A stretch of DNA of 64,000 bases from Parus major (Eukaryota; Chordata; Aves; Passeriformes; Paridae). Positions 25,846-40,435 of this stretch are shown piece after piece (position 1 is the stretch's first letter; the number at the start of each line of letters is the position of its first letter). Below the pieces are notes generated by a model. The model was not told the DNA's origin, made no database searches, and saw only the letters and a program-made list of their open reading frames with translations. The DNA lies in assembly GCF_001522545.3 (NCBI RefSeq), contig NC_031769.1:127131896-127195895 (forward strand), written 5' to 3'. A program made the translations under genes and the position numbers.

Positions 25846-27044
25846 TAGCAAAATGCATCTGGTTCTAGTTCAGTTTCACCTAATTTGACCTAATCACAAT
25901 ATTCATTTTGTTACTTAGTTGTTCTTCTAAGTAATAAACCAGAGTATGCCCAGCAGCCTCAATCTGTAAAGAAGCCATAAGGAATTATGACTTCATGAAA
26001 AAGAGCTCTACAAGCACTGAAATGTTTTCAGCATTTTAGTTTCACTCTTTCATGTCTTCATTCTCAATCCTCATTTTATGGGAAAATTGTTTCCCACTGT
26101 AATTTTTTTTCTGCAAGAAGGGATTCACACTGGTCAGAATGGAATGGTCAGAAGGGCAGTTGACTTTCAGACAGTGAAGTGCTACTGACAAGCTTGCTGT
26201 GCTTTGTGTGATTAGAAGCATACTGGGTGGAGTATATGTGTTCTAGGATATTTTTAATCTGTTTTTTAAAGATAGTAATAGAAGATAGGTACCATTACTA
26301 TTATGTGACTGTAACTGAAATGTATGTCAATCAGGGAAGGATTCTTGTTGACCTTGCCACACCCATCAATATTTGCTGTCATATCACTGGATCAGATTAA
26401 TGTAAAACCCTAAATATTTTTTTCAAATTACATAGTTTTATCTCACAATTTTTTAAAAGAAATTTATCAGCCATTGTTTTCATTGTCTTTTCCTGGTTTT
26501 CCTCCTGTTTTCATTCTTTCACAAGATCTTTGGCTTCTTCTGACAATTTGACAAGTATCTGTCCCTTTTTGTTTTCATCATATGCAATGATTTTAAGTTT
26601 ATGATTTGTGAAACTTTTTTTAACAGAAGGGTAGTTAAGTGCATTGAAAATAGGTTTCCTTTTTTATTTATGTTTTGCAAAGCTCCAAGAAGCTGTTCCT
26701 GAGCATTTAGAGTTAAGTTAGTTTAGGTAAAAGGTTGTGAAATGATGCTCAACATCTTTGTTCCAAGTTGACAACACAGATTAGATTAACATACAGAAAA
26801 CTATCTCCCCAAAGTGCAACAACTTGTCTTCTGTCTATCCTGATGTCTCTTAATGTATGTCTAAACACTAAGTTAAACTCAAAGATGTGAAACAATGTTC
26901 TTAATTATTTTTATTCTATTAATCTTGCAATCACCAAGAAGAAGTTTTGTCCCATTTCTTATCCTGAAGTGTAGCCAATATTGCCAATAAAACAGCTTTT
27001 TGACTGGGGCTACTATTCAGGCTAACATTGAAACTTTCAGGTTT

Positions 27045-27130
27045 AAAATACACCATCTATCATGACAAACACCATGTTGAGATTTTCAGCTGGAAACCTG
27101 GAAGGAGAGAGGATGGGCTCCATGACCCTC
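27045..27130 (+). repeat. Left arm of an 86-bp inverted repeat
   Basis: This arm matches the reverse complement of 27830-27915 at about 80 of 86 positions without gaps. The shared core is gttgagattttcagctggaa followed by cctggaaggagagaggatgg. Similarity stops sharply at both ends. The arms are separated by 699 bases. Confidence 0.95.
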
Positions 27131-27151
27131 AGGTAATACCTGACTTCAGAA

Positions 27152-27191
27152 CTTCTAAAAGTTCTCCCCATCTTCTAAAAGTATTCCCCAT
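27152..27191. repeat. 20-bp tandem pair
   Basis: Two adjacent copies of cttctaaaagttctccccat, differing at two positions, lie just inside the left arm of the inverted repeat. Confidence 0.9.
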
Positions 27192-27829
27192 CTAACCACA
27201 AAGCTAAAACTATCTTCATGCTCCTGTCACTTTCTAACAATGTAATTTCTGGTAACTTTGACAGATACAATATTGCTTTTCTAATATCCAACCAGAACTG
27301 CTACTGAAATAAGTGATCACCTTAGTTCATCCCTTTATCCATGTAATTCCTCACTTTGCATCTCTCCAATGTCTCCCTATGCTGGCTCTGTGCACACTTT
27401 GCCTTCATTTTCAAATCCTTTCTTCCTATTCTGTCTTGTTTTCACTTAGCTTTTATATGTCATTTCTCACCTCTGACTAATAAAGGATTTTGATTCCACT
27501 GCTTTTTTTTTTTGTTTTTTACAAGCCCTGTTTTGCTTTCCCCACATGTCACTGGTTCTCTCAAATCCACCCAAAAGAGAGCTACTGTAACTTCATGCTG
27601 CTAGTGTGCTGTGCCTACTCCTATCCTGCTTCTCCCACACTTAGAATTTTTTCCTGTTAGTTCGTGTCTGGTCTCACATTTCAGTTCTAATTTCTTCAGT
27701 GCAGTTACCTTCCTCCTGCAGTATGTTGGGTTAGTGGTTGACACCACTATCCCTAAAATCAGGCAATCCTAAAATCCCTGCAGCATAGCCCCAGACAGCT
27801 GTCCTTACCCATGCTTCCTTCAGGGATAG

Positions 27830-27915
27830 GAGGGTCGTGGAGCCCATCCTCTCTCCTTCCAGGCTTCCAGCTGAAAATCTCAACATGATGTCAGTCATGA
27901 TAGATGATGTATTTT
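27830..27915 (-). repeat. Right arm of an 86-bp inverted repeat
   Basis: Reverse-complement partner of 27045-27130, with about six substitutions and no gaps. A minus-strand frame of 72 codons (27731-27949) runs through this arm, but it resembles nothing I know. The pair may be two opposed copies of one unclassified repeat, the ends of a non-autonomous element, or a local inverted duplication. Confidence 0.95.
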
Positions 27916-28690
27916 GTGACAGCCTGCCATTAGGACAAACCCATTTCACTGAACCATCTGATGGTAATGACTTTCACTGACACTGACCTAGGCTGGCTCA
28001 AGTCAGTGTGCTGGAGGTGAAAGGCTTCGTATTCCATTACCAGGACTCTGAGCCATCAAGTCTGCTCCATCCCACCCCTACTTAATCTGTATTGATAGAC
28101 TTGGTAGCATTTTCCTAGCTGCCATCATCCATACAGTTGTCTGCCGTTGTTTTGTTGATGCGGTCAATCAATACTGTGTTAAATGTTAGCTTCAGTTTAC
28201 CCTTAATTGTCTAAAGTAGATGTGATATTTTCATTATTTATACAACTATGACATTAAATTATGCTTTCCAGATTAAAAGAATAAAAGACTTGTTTATATT
28301 ATTATTATTGCTCTGGCATCAACTTTTGGATTTCTGTGTAAAGAAATTAATTTCCTATCAGAGCAGGAAATGGAGACTGACAAGCTCTAGCCCCTGTTGC
28401 CTCTGGGATGTAATTATGCTTGCAAATACAAAACTAGAAAAAATCATAAGCTTAACACACTAGACACTCTTGAAAGTTTCATCTCAGCATGAAGCTATGT
28501 TTTAATTATTATTTTTGTCTGCATTGTTCAGATCGACGGTGCACCAACTAGAGTAAGTGCTTATCCTAGTTAATTCTTCATGAGACTTATGTCATTCGAA
28601 GATGCATTTAATTTATTTCCTTTTGCTTTCTTTAAGCTGGCACGGACTAAGTGGTTATCTCTAAACATTCCACAAAGGTTTTTCTACTTT

Positions 28691-28753
28691 AGGGCCAGAT
28701 CCAAAGCCTGTTGAGTCAATAGGAATCATCAAAGTTCTTCTGAACAGGCCCTA
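28691..28753. repeat. Ancient amniote CR1/L3-like relic
   Basis: agggccagatccaaagcctg, gagtcaataggaatc and a closing aacaggccct resemble the ends of very old amniote repeats, whose hallmark is a (G)GGCCAGATCC...TTGAAGTCAATGGGA pattern. The piece is short and diverged. The assignment is from memory of the pattern. Confidence 0.5.
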
Positions 28754-31700
28754 TTAAAAGACAGAAGTTAGCTGTGATTTTTTTGGGAACCCTGAAGAAC
28801 AAAAAAGGAAAGCACTCCTTTATATTCTACATTAACAGATTTCCTACTCGACAGAGATTTCCCATTCTTATGAAGCAAATCTGGACACTTAGAGATCCCC
28901 ACTTAACTCAGAGATATTTATATACATATTTAAATTATAATGCATTTCAAATAAGTACAATTATTAAAGCATTATAATAAAATCTTTTCCTGCTACAGGT
29001 TTCTGCTTGCAAATATTACTCTATTTAACACATATAGTTGTTATACCTGAACAACTGTCATCTCTGTTGCGGAAGAAGCTTTTCTTATTTACTGATCTAA
29101 TTAGATAATTACAATCATGTATTTCATATTGGGGGAAATAGGATATTTTGAAAATTACTGTAACACTAGTTTGGTTCATTTTATTTAAAAAAGCTTACCT
29201 GCTAGGTATCAGCATAATAGTTATCTATTACATTTCTATCTATTATCTGTTATATCAAACAAAAAGCTCAGCTTCCAGGAATGAATGTGGGTTTTGCAAT
29301 GACAAAATTAACCTAAGAAATGCTCTGCCTCCAAATACTAGTGTGGTCATCTAGGAAACAAAAACCTATTTACAATTCTATAAATTATTTGTAATATAAT
29401 TTGGGATCCATACTCTCCAAATTGCATTATAGTGTCCCAAATTACTAGGCTGATACAGTTCTCGTCAGTTTATCAGAGAAATCTCTTCCAATTTGTATGA
29501 ATAATAAAATATTCTATTAAGTCTGAGCTTGATTTTCTCCCATCCCAGATGTCTGCCTTGGGTATGCACCATCACCCTTTCTACATCACTGTCCCAGTAA
29601 CTAATAGGGAGTTGAGCACATCAGTAGGATAAACAGAGATCTTTTTGTCCTACACCCTGTTATACAACAGCAGAATCCTTAGGACCCTCTCCTGGCAAGG
29701 GTGGGACCTGAAACCTCATTTTATATAATAAATACATTTCCTGGACAGTTAACAAAATTAATTAAAAGATTACATGATACAGACCAAAGTAAGTATGGCT
29801 CCTACAAAGGTTTGTCTCACTCCTCATGACACATGTTTCAGAGAAGATTTAGTTTGTCACAGACAGCAGTATCATGCTGTCTATATTCTCCAGATTCATA
29901 ATTTACAGTCAGAAGTGAATGTTAAATAATTTGATCATTTGTATGTTCTGTGCTATGAAAACTTGTCAATTCACTGTTGTGCTGAGTTTTGCTGAGCACG
30001 GGGACACAGGTTTGAGCAAAATGTGTTGTACACTCTCCGAAGGAGCTGTGGAAATGCAGAGATGGAGAATTAGACTTTTTTTCTGCTGTGGTTTGTTCCT
30101 ATAGTTAATCTAATCTGTAATTAAGATCCAAAAAACAATAAATAATAGCAAAAAAAAAAAGAAAAAAAGAAAAAAACCAAACTGTTTCTGATATCTCATC
30201 TGAATTTGTTTGATTCCCTCTTTCAGCTATTGGCTCTTCTTCTGTCTTTATCAGAGAAGTTTTCAGCATCTTTTCACTGAGAAGATGCTTATATACTGTC
30301 ATCAGACTACAGACTAAGCGTACTTTTAATAAACTGAGATTTGGGAAGTTTTGCTAAGATTTCTTACCACTAGGCATTTCCTTCAGCTCTCACATAATTT
30401 TTACAGCTGTCTGCTGCAGTCTGCCTAATTTATCAAAATGCTTTCCAAAATACAGATTACAGAAGTGCGTGATTCATTCCAAAAATGGTCCCATCAGTGA
30501 CAAAGTCAGAATTAAAGCATGTCATTAACCCTGGAAGTTACTTTATTACATGAATTTATATCCAACAATTAAGCATGTAGTTTGTCAAAGCTTTGCTTTG
30601 GCAAACCACATTGAATCATTTGGAGGCAGTAGCCATAATGTTTTCAAAACATTGGTTTTCAGAATAAAGCTTTTCACCTAAGTATGACTTGTAATTCTTT
30701 GTTTGGCTTCATTAAACCAAAAATGGCTTAATGGTTCCAGACCAACAGAGGATTCTTATCACTCTTAATTCCATCCTGAATGTTATTTGCCATTGGCCTT
30801 TTAAACAACCTTTCTGTTCTCATTTTTTTATTAAAAATGAGTTTATATTCCTCACTGGAGCTTTGGCAAAAACCTTAAAGCATCTGTGGCTCACTGTCAT
30901 TCCAGGAAAAACCTTATTAGAAGTGTATCATCAATCATAGCTATATTTTGGGTTCACTGTCTATTTCTTAATATCTTTAATGTGTGCTCTATTGATTTGT
31001 TACTAGGAAAGTCACCCTTCACCATTTCTTCCCACAAACACAAGTGGACTGACAAAAGTCTGTAATAAGTTTTAACAAATTCACAATTAGAAAGCAGGTT
31101 TTTTAGCTTGACAACCTCTGCCTGTTTACGGCATGTGCTGTGACTACAGGTCACTGAAGTGTGAGAGCAGCTTCAGGACCATCCCCTTGACCATGTTTGC
31201 TGCTGGTCCCTTTCCGCTGTTGGGAGGGATGACAGCAGAAGTGGTGGCAAGTGCTCTGCAGCCATGCAGGCACCAACTCACTCGCTGTTTGTCTGGCATG
31301 CTGTTCCTGGCAAGGCTGCCCATCCCAACACCTTTTCCCTTTGGTAATGATTGACACAAGACAGAAGGATCCTTCTTAGAAAGATCCTGGCATCACCTGT
31401 GAGGGAAAACAGATGGGATTTTTACACAGCCTGAATTCAAGAATAATGTGGATGCTTTTTCTGTCAGCACTTCAAACCACTAAAGTAAGTACAGACATAG
31501 CCCATGTTTCCTGGCTGGCCACGGGTCCAAAGACATAAGGTAATCAGGTCCTGAATTCCCCTTTACTGAGACGTGGCTCTGTGGGTTTCATTCTCCCCTG
31601 TGTCTAAATGTTATCAAACCTAGAGTTTGGACACTGAATCTTGACAGCATAATGGTAGACAGCATTCATGGGGAGCATCCCTGTTCTCCTCCTTGTTTTG

Positions 31701-34700
31701 CAATGGTAGAATAAGATTAGGGCAGTAAGAAGCTGGAACTTCACAAACCTTACAAGTAATTGCCAAGCACTGTTCCAGTTAACTGAGACAATACTGAACC
31801 ATGGTGATGCAGTTTTGCACTCTAATGTTTTATCCTCTCTGCTGTATATTGAGGCTCTTCTTGATGCTGCCTTGCTTTAATAGCTGCATGGATTTAATTT
31901 TTTTTAAAAAATGAGATTTGCATCATAATGATCTAAACATAAGCTAAAATTGCATCAAAAGCATATTCAAAGTTAGTACAGCCAAAGTGAGCCATCTTTT
32001 CAATATTTCTATTCAAATAAAACATACCAAAATGAAGGGCAACCAGATCTGACTGGAATTACTTCAAAACAATTTGTAAATATATCATTACTGATAGTAC
32101 CAATGTTACGTTGTGTCGTCCTGAAAACTCAGCTTTTTGAGCTTGTTGAAATAGTTTCTAAAGACTTTCCCAGGACAGTAACTGTAAACATAGAGATGTG
32201 TACATTCTTTCTGGTACACGTCTTTTGATGGACATCTCTCATGGCCAGTGTGGTTGGGAAAGTGTTTTCCTGACCATCCCTGGCTGTGGTCAGAAACCTA
32301 TAAATTCTGAAAGAAGAAATAACGTTTCTCTTTCCTTTCACCACACCTTGACCTGTGTCTGTGTGACTTATTTCGTGTCCAACAGCGATGACATTGAACT
32401 AGGCATTATATAAATATACAACAAGAAAGGTATTCTTTGCTTGAAAATAACTGAAAATGAGCTTCGTGTAATATTATGACCTAGTGTCCAACATCTAAAA
32501 AGTGGACATGGTTTCAAAGAGGGTCATTAGCTTCCAAGGAGCTGTTAAAAGATGTCAACACCAGTGTAGGATGAAATATGAAAAAACACCCCATTACATA
32601 ATAAGAAGCTATTTCTTAAAGATCAGGTGTAAAAAAAGTCTCGAGTAGCTCAAAATAACTGGAAAATTCATGGTTCAAGCCCAATCTGTATTTATAAATA
32701 AAAAACTGGTTTCTCAAAAGATCAGGAATTTGGATTAACTTTTTACTGAGAAATCTTTTCCAGGATAATTGAATTCTGTAGTGACAAAGTACATGCAAAT
32801 AATTAGCAAAAATTCAGCATGGAGAATGAATACTTGCTCTACATAATAAGGTGAAAGGTAGTATAGATGGAAACACTATTCTTAGTTATGAATATTTTTG
32901 TGCATATTATTCTTTCATCTAGTATCTTCATTCTTATTGAAATTTTATTAATTCCTGAATTATATGCAAAAAATTTTCATCCTGCAAACATTTATGTATA
33001 TGCTTTATATTATACAATCAAGTGCTAAGTTAGGAAGAGCTCTAGCTTGTAGGGACTTAAGTTCTCAAACACTTCCTTTAAAAATCAGATTAAAATAAAA
33101 CCAGTTTTTCCTTCTTAACAGACTGAACATTTTCATGTTAACAGAATAAATAATAAATTAATGTGACAGGAGGTAGGATAAGTATGAAGACTCAAATGCT
33201 GCATTTACAGCTCTAATGTGTTCTGAGAAAAATCAGATCAAAGGCATTTTATGAACAGAAAATTTCTATTTCCCTTTTGGGGTAAATTGTCTTTACTATG
33301 GAAAGAGGAGTACTACTGGGAGCAGATAATCTTTTTTTGAAATCTGTTTTTCTAGAATGACTGATATATTTTTTCAGATTCATAGCCGGTAGTCTTTTTC
33401 TAGCACTAATCATGCAAGTGATGTCATAAAAAGTAACTTTTTATATAAGTTTTAATCACATATATTTCAAATCTCAAGTAGGCTGTTCAGACAAAACACT
33501 GTTTAGAAGACACTATTATACCATGCAGTAGTGTGTGATGAGGAGATGCTACATTTATTTTAGGAGAGAAAGAAATCTGTATTTCATTTGTTACACTGCT
33601 AACTTCACTTTAGGTAATTGCATTCAGCTTTATTATTGCCCAGAGCAATAACTGATTGTTAGTTATTGAAGTCTGAAATGATTTTTCTCATTTCCCAGGG
33701 GAATCTGGAGATTTACATGGTGCACAGCAGTAACTAATAGATATAATCTGGTCATAATGTAGCCCTATAATGTGTTATTTACTTGTTGAGAACATGGATG
33801 TTAAACATTTTAACATTTCCTCAAGAAGTGTTGCAGATTTTACTCATGATATGTGAGCTTTAAATGTGTACTACTTTTATTTTCACAATGGTTGCAATGT
33901 CAGCAACCATTAGAAGGTATATAAAACACTGGGATCACACACCTGTACTTACCCAGATTCACAGGAGCTTGAACACATTTTATCCTCAAATTCTAAAATG
34001 AAAACACATGAGTTAAAAATAGCCTATGATAAGTAAATTTCATCAACAAAAGGTACTCATGAGTTTGACTTGGAATACTGCAGGAGGGTGATTCGATTGA
34101 GACAGAGGAAGGTTTTTATGGAGCAGAGCTTTCTTTTCTTGCCCTCCTCTGAATTATATGTATCTATTTTGGTACCAGTGTATGTGCAACCTGGAGTATT
34201 TTTAAGTAGCTGTGGGCATTGTTCTATGAATGTCTCATGCTACTCTGTAGCCAAAGGACATTGAGGGTATGCAGTCACAAGCAAAATGTCCTTGGATGTA
34301 TTCTGGAAGCATCAAATATTTTAAAGATGGCATTAAGATGCTTGAGCTTAGGCATCTAATGCTAATTTGCATGCTGTGGTGTATTATCAGCCTGCCCCCC
34401 AGGATCTTCACGTAAGGCACAGAGCCTGCAGGATTTTTTTGCCTTCAGAAGCATCCAAGTGAACATCAGGTGTCTTGTGACACACCTTTGTAGTCAAAAA
34501 ATTAGCCCTCTGAAATGCATTTATTCAGTGCCCAGCACAAAGGACCTCAAACTAACTCTGACTTCCTTTAAGGCAGTAAAATAAACCCTAAACAGTAATT
34601 GCTGCGAACTCATCAGTTCTGTGTCTGCCATTGAACCATACTCAGAAACAAGGTCTTAGAGAAAGAAGAAACTGTTCTGTAAACTTGGGTTCATTCTGAC

Positions 34701-36122
34701 TTTCTTAATTAAAATGCTCAGTTTTGAGGTTACAGTAAAATGAACTGTTAATGTTAGATAAACAAACAAATAATATCAAGTAAAACAATCTTAGTCTAAT
34801 AATATATAATAACAATGGAAGTATGTTATACATTATACTCAAGTAAATAAAATACCAACTGCTGATTGTATAATAGTGGTAAACATGTTTTATTAAAGTA
34901 GGTTTTCCTTTCCATCAAATATGAATGTTTTATGAAGGTTTCAAAGTATTCCTCATGGAAACATTAAAGAATCTGATCTTCTCTTGGTCCTCAGGGGATT
35001 TGTGACTGTTATTCACATTAAATCTAATGAGAATTACTGATATAAATACCTGGTGCATCAAGAGGCATCCAGGCTCTTAATCCTTAGCATCTTCATCATC
35101 CTTTCTGCACAAGCTCCACCTCTTCCCAAGCTGCTGCTGCTTTCATTCCTAGAGCTCATTTCCTCATACAAAAACATTCCTGCTAATGGGGGAGTGAGCA
35201 CTTTCTTTAGTGAGGACGATTGCTTGAGGAAAATCCCCTTCCTTGACTAATTGTGGTGTGTGCTTTCTTTTGTGCTAGACAGACCCTATTCCACCCAGCA
35301 AAAATCTGGATGCCATTTTAAAGTTTTATTGGATGGGGAGGGAATCAGAGCTATTTCTGCTCTCTGGATTCATCTCCAGACTGTTTATTGTCAGGGTGAG
35401 AGATGAAAGGCAAGAGAGAAGGAAGAAAGCAGTAAAGTGAGGACTGCAGGAGAAAAGGAGGGGGAGTGAGAAAGGACAGGATGGGTCTGTGCTCTGATAA
35501 AAACAAAATATACAATTAAGGGTTCAAAGCCATTCCTTCCCAAACAGCAGTTAGAAAGACCAAAATAAATTAAGTACAAGCAATACCATCCTCCCTTGAA
35601 ACACCAACACTTACTATACTCCCTCCCTCTCAAAACACAGAGCAAACAGCCAGATCTGTGTCCTGGAGTTAAGTGTGCCTTTAAAGCTTACAACATGAGA
35701 TTAAGCTGTTCAACATAAGATGTTCAACATTCGGTATCCTATCTATCTCAAAGCACAATCCAAAAGAAGGGTGCTTGTTTTTTTTAAGTTTTCCAATGCC
35801 AGCCTAGATTCACTGCTTCATCTGCATTGCACAAACTATAAATAAAATCACTTGAAGCAAAATGACTGAGTTCCAGTGGGTAATCTTACATATTATGCTT
35901 TGATGGATCACTGCCGATAACATGAACTAAAAGTGTCACATTTCATGCTAAAGCCATAGATCAGGTAACTCCTGCACTGGACCATCAGCCAAGGCCACAT
36001 ACACAATCACTAATAGATTATGGCCAAAAATTTTTTTAAAGGATTTTAGTCAAAATTAAAATGACTTAATCTCTCCAAATCTTGTAGGGCTGCTTGTTTT
36101 CCTGTATCTTCATTCTGATTAA

Positions 36123-36172
36123 CATAATATAATATAATATAATAAAATAGAATAGAATATATATAATATATA
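36123..36172. repeat. AT-rich microsatellite
   Basis: Repeats of the ATAAT type grade into AGAAT and then TATATA. Confidence 0.9.
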
Positions 36173-39100
36173 TGTAAAATATGTTTCAAAATGATAACAT
36201 CATTATCAGTGATAGCATATGTTCTCTGCTAGTTCCTTTTCCTCTCCCTAATCACCTCCATGAACTTCTTCCCTCTGTTTTGTCCTTGCAGGTATATTAG
36301 AAAAAAGGTCCTGTGTTAAAGAAGCTTTCAAACTTCTGATGCTGGATGGTACAGCATTAATTCTGCCCTCACTAATCCCAACTCTCACACATTGTCCCTT
36401 TTAAATTATATCAGGTTTTTTTAATAGGATTTCTTTTTCTGATAAGTAAAAAATCTATACAGAACTAGAATATTATTATGCAATAGCTTACTATCTCTAA
36501 TTGTTGTCCTAGTACAATTTTTCGTATAACCACACCCATGTTCATCTGGCTAGTTCAGAACAGCAGCTCTCAGTCTTTAATGAGTCCTCTTTTCTATACT
36601 GATTACAAACCCATCATTATGTGTTTGTCACAACCCTCTGCACACCAATATTGGATTCTCTTCTGATGACACTCTTATTCAGTGCCCAGAATAAGATTCA
36701 TGAGCCATGTTCCAGAAGAATTAGGTAAATGTAGAACAGACAAGGAAAAGCTTTGGATACTCATGTAAATGAGATATATTTTGTATGGCAGTGGAATAGA
36801 AGACTTGAAGTTTGATGGGATACATGCCCAGAGAATGGGAATACCTGGTAGGAAAACATTTAAGCTAGATGACAAAGCTAGTCAAATAGCAAAAGGAATA
36901 TGGTAGTACTTTTATGGAAGAGTAATACAATGGTAAAACTGACCATGGATGGCTTTAATTTTATTGCTAAGAAGATTTCTAACCATTTGAGAGCAGAAGG
37001 ACTGGAGTAATTTTCAAGGAAAGCATTAATAGCAAGAAATCTGACCCTTTTTAAGAGAGGCATTAAGGAAAAGGCATGGTGTAGTGCTTGGATAACCAGG
37101 ACTTAGACTTAGTGATCCAGGGATTTTAATTGTTCCTTGTTTTTCACAGACCTTGGAAACATATCTGTGAATTGCTACATCCCTTTCTTGGGGATTACCT
37201 CAGCTGTATGGCTTTGTGTTGCAGTCTTCCAGTTTATTCAAAGTGCTGATAACATTTCTTTCTGAACACATCCACCTGATAAGGTCAAAGTAATATTTTT
37301 CTATTTTAAGTGTATTAGAAAAATAGACTTAATTTAGTGGTCCATGTTAGCTTCATTACTAGGAATGAAATCAAAATGCACAGTTTTTGCTAGTGTCTTA
37401 ACGAACTGACACTCTAACTTGGTAAAACCAATTTTATTGAAGCTCCAACAGACTTAGATAAATATGTCAATACTGTACATACCCTCTCTGGCTTGCAACC
37501 ATGTTTTGGACAGATTAACTGAGCAAATAAGGCAAGTACACATTAACTGTATTGACTGCCAGGTGAATAATGTACTAAGTACATATGCAAAAAATAAATT
37601 ACATTTTCAATAAAGAAACCAGGTATTAAAATCTGCTTCTAAAATTAATTATTTCAGTGCTTACTGCCATTTGATACTCTCAGACTGTGTGTTAAGAGTT
37701 GAGAGCAATTATTGGCTCCTGCATTTCCAGAAGACACTTCATTAGGAAAAGTGTTTTGTTTCAGAGGCAATGGAAGTTTCCACCATTCTGCTTGTCCATT
37801 AAAGGCTGACAAACAGGTCATCAGCTGCTCAACCTGCTTGTGCAGAATGGGTACTGAATTGAGTATACTGTTGTTTATGATACTAGTAATTTTTCCTGCA
37901 TTTCTAATTTCTCAAAAATTGTTAAATTATCTCCTCACATCCTTTGCCCACACCTTTCTTCAGGGTTTGCACTGAAATATCTCTGTGTGTTTCCTAACAT
38001 ACTCCATATGGACACCTACAGTCAAGACCTTTATAAGAACAGTCATAGAAGTTTCCCTAGACCTTGGGACACAAATTCTATCACCCCATCTGATATAAAG
38101 CCTTTGGTATGGCCTTTCATTAAACAGCTCAGGACAACAAGATACTTTGATGGTGATGGTTGGGAAGCCACTGCAATATTCTGGTAATATCTTACAGATT
38201 AGTAAGCTTTATTAGTAATTAGTGGTGTATTTGGCAAGGTGAGAGCCACCACAGTGGGATACAAGTGCTTTCAGGGTGGAAACATCACTGTCCCTGGGTA
38301 CATGTGGTACACACTCTGAGCCATTTGTACACAGGCTGTTACATAATCTTCCTCCTGTGTTTTACCTCTTAGGCTGCACTATTTGTTTAAAGCATGAGAT
38401 TGCGGTTCTTGACTATAATTTTTAACTGACCACTTTACAAATAAAATGGACTACACAAAAAATGATGGTTTTCCATGCTTTCAGGGATTATTAAATGACC
38501 TTGTCATCTCCTGGAGAATAAAAAACCCCAGTGTTTTTCATTTAGACTTTCTCCCTCTTGAAAAAAGCCTGTTGGTTTTATTATTGTAAGGACTGGTCCA
38601 CTGAACTTAGTACAGCCTCTGAGGTCTCAGTGAGAATCCTATGATTAATGAGGTAGCCATTAATGTCAGTAGATTGAACAACTGAAATCTGATTATATTA
38701 AAGTGCTTCCCAAACATTAGGGTCACATTAACAGTTTATTGAAACAAGCTGATAAAATTTAAAATGGTCATCTAATTCCCTAGGGTTCCTAATTGTTGCA
38801 TGATAAATCACTCTGTAGAGAAATCTATTACAATGTTCCAAATGTGAAAATGTAATTTACTGTACCATTAGTAGGGTGTTTGAAGCACATCAGTTCTTTC
38901 ATGGGGGAGTTTTGCCAGAGTAAGACAAAACTCAGTATATGGAGGGTTTTTTCTTACAGATTGAGATAATGCACAGGCCTTGAGCTGCCTAAATTATATA
39001 AGAAAAATGAGACATCTTAGGGAGACAAATCATTTGGCAGTGACTTGCAAGTCTATTGCGAAAAGTACAGCATGAATGAGCATTCATCTATGTTTATAGT

Positions 39101-39693
39101 ATTATTCTACTTGCAAGCATATTTTTGCAAAGATTAAAAAGTTTTCATGCCTCAGTTATGGTGGTTTCTTACAGAGAAATAATCAGCTGAAAAATCACAC
39201 ATTTCTGGTTACAGAACCTCAGATGCTGAAATGCAAATTTTTGCACAGAGGACCTGAGTTACTCAAACCAATGTCTACAGGATTTGGGTCTGTCTTGATA
39301 GTGTTTTCTCCTTTCAGTGTCAAAAATTGCCCCACACATCTGTATTTGCATCTTTCTTTCCTCAGTTTATTTATTGTATAATTTTATTACTCCCATTCTG
39401 TGCCTAGGTAGAATTTGAGCTTCTGAGATTAATACATGTATTTCATTGTGTGCATGTAAATAAATAGCTGAATGATGAGCATCTCAACATGCCCTAATTT
39501 AGTCTCTAGTTTGGTGAGTTTGACCCCAGTCAAGCAGTCACAATGAACTTAGCTTCCAGCAAGAATGAAAAGTGGTTTAGTACACAGCAGAACTATTTTT
39601 AAAGGAGGAAAAATATGGCAGCTTCATCCCTTTCATGAAAAGAGGGCTAAAATATTGTAAAAGTGAGTGATAGAATGGGAGAAAATCTTAGAG

Positions 39694-40435
39694 TCATAGA
39701 ATGGTTTGGGCTGTAAGGGGCCTTATAGATCATCCAGTTCCAACTCTTCTGCCAAAGGAAGACACATCATCCACAAGATAAGTTGCTCAGAGCTGCATCC
39801 CATCTGGCCTTAAACACTTCCAAGCATGGGCCATCCACAACTTCTCCAGGCAACCTGTTGCAGTGCCTCACCACCCTCAGAGCAAAGAAGCTTTTCCTTG
39901 TATCTAATCTAAACCTTCCCTACTCTGTTCCTTTAATTTGGAGCCCATTCCCCCTTGTCCTGTCTTGCTCTTGTAAGATGTCCTTCTCTATCTTTCTTGC
40001 AGGCTCCCTTCAGGTATGGAAGGGTTGCAGTTAGGTCATGCTGAAATCTTCTCTTCTCCAGGCTGAACAATCTCAATTCTCTCAGCATCATAGTAGAGGT
40101 GCTCCTGCCCTCTCATCATCTTGGTGAGACTCTGGACTTTCTCCAACAGATCCATGTCCTTCCTGTGCTGGGGACTCCAGGTTGGATCTCACAGAGCAGA
40201 GCAGGGGGGCAGAATCCCCTCCCTCCCCTGCTGTCCATGCAGCTTTGGATGCAGCCCAGGACACCTTTGCCTTCCTGGGCTTCCCAGTGCTCATGGCTGG
40301 GTCACGTCCAACCTCTCATCCACCAGCACCTCCAAGTCCTTCTTGGCAGGGCTGCTCTCAACATCCTTAGCCTGTGTTGATAGCATGGCTTTCCCCATCC
40401 CAACCCTTGGTTAAAAATGATGGCACTTGTACTTA
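39694..40435 (-). mobile_element. CR1 LINE, 3' part, about 740 bp
   Basis: The plus strand begins tcatagaatggtttgggctg and continues in the antisense CR1 order: ccttatagatcatccagttc, a ccatccacaacttctccagg-like part, cctgttgcagtgcctcacca, agcccattcccccttgtcct, and then the region upstream towards the reverse-transcriptase end. It is the longest and best preserved CR1 in the window, 5'-truncated like nearly all genomic CR1 copies. Open frames inside it are short and broken. Confidence 0.92.

Larger units (their letters stand above)
24851..39693. other. AT-rich DNA without recognised genes
   Basis: No exon of a known protein could be recognised on either strand. It holds the inverted repeat pair at 27045-27915, a 20-bp tandem pair at 27152-27191, an ancient CR1/L3-like relic at about 28691-28753, an A-rich run at about 30149-30177, an AATAT-type microsatellite at 36123-36172, and a somewhat G+C-richer patch at about 31180-31340 of unknown nature. 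By known gene order around TRIQK in vertebrates this could be the intergenic side of the gene, but no neighbour is visible. Confidence 0.5.

Noticed and set aside
32385..32420. MIR-like end (aggcattatataaat)
   Set aside because: Only about 15 bases fit. That is too short and AT-rich to separate from chance.
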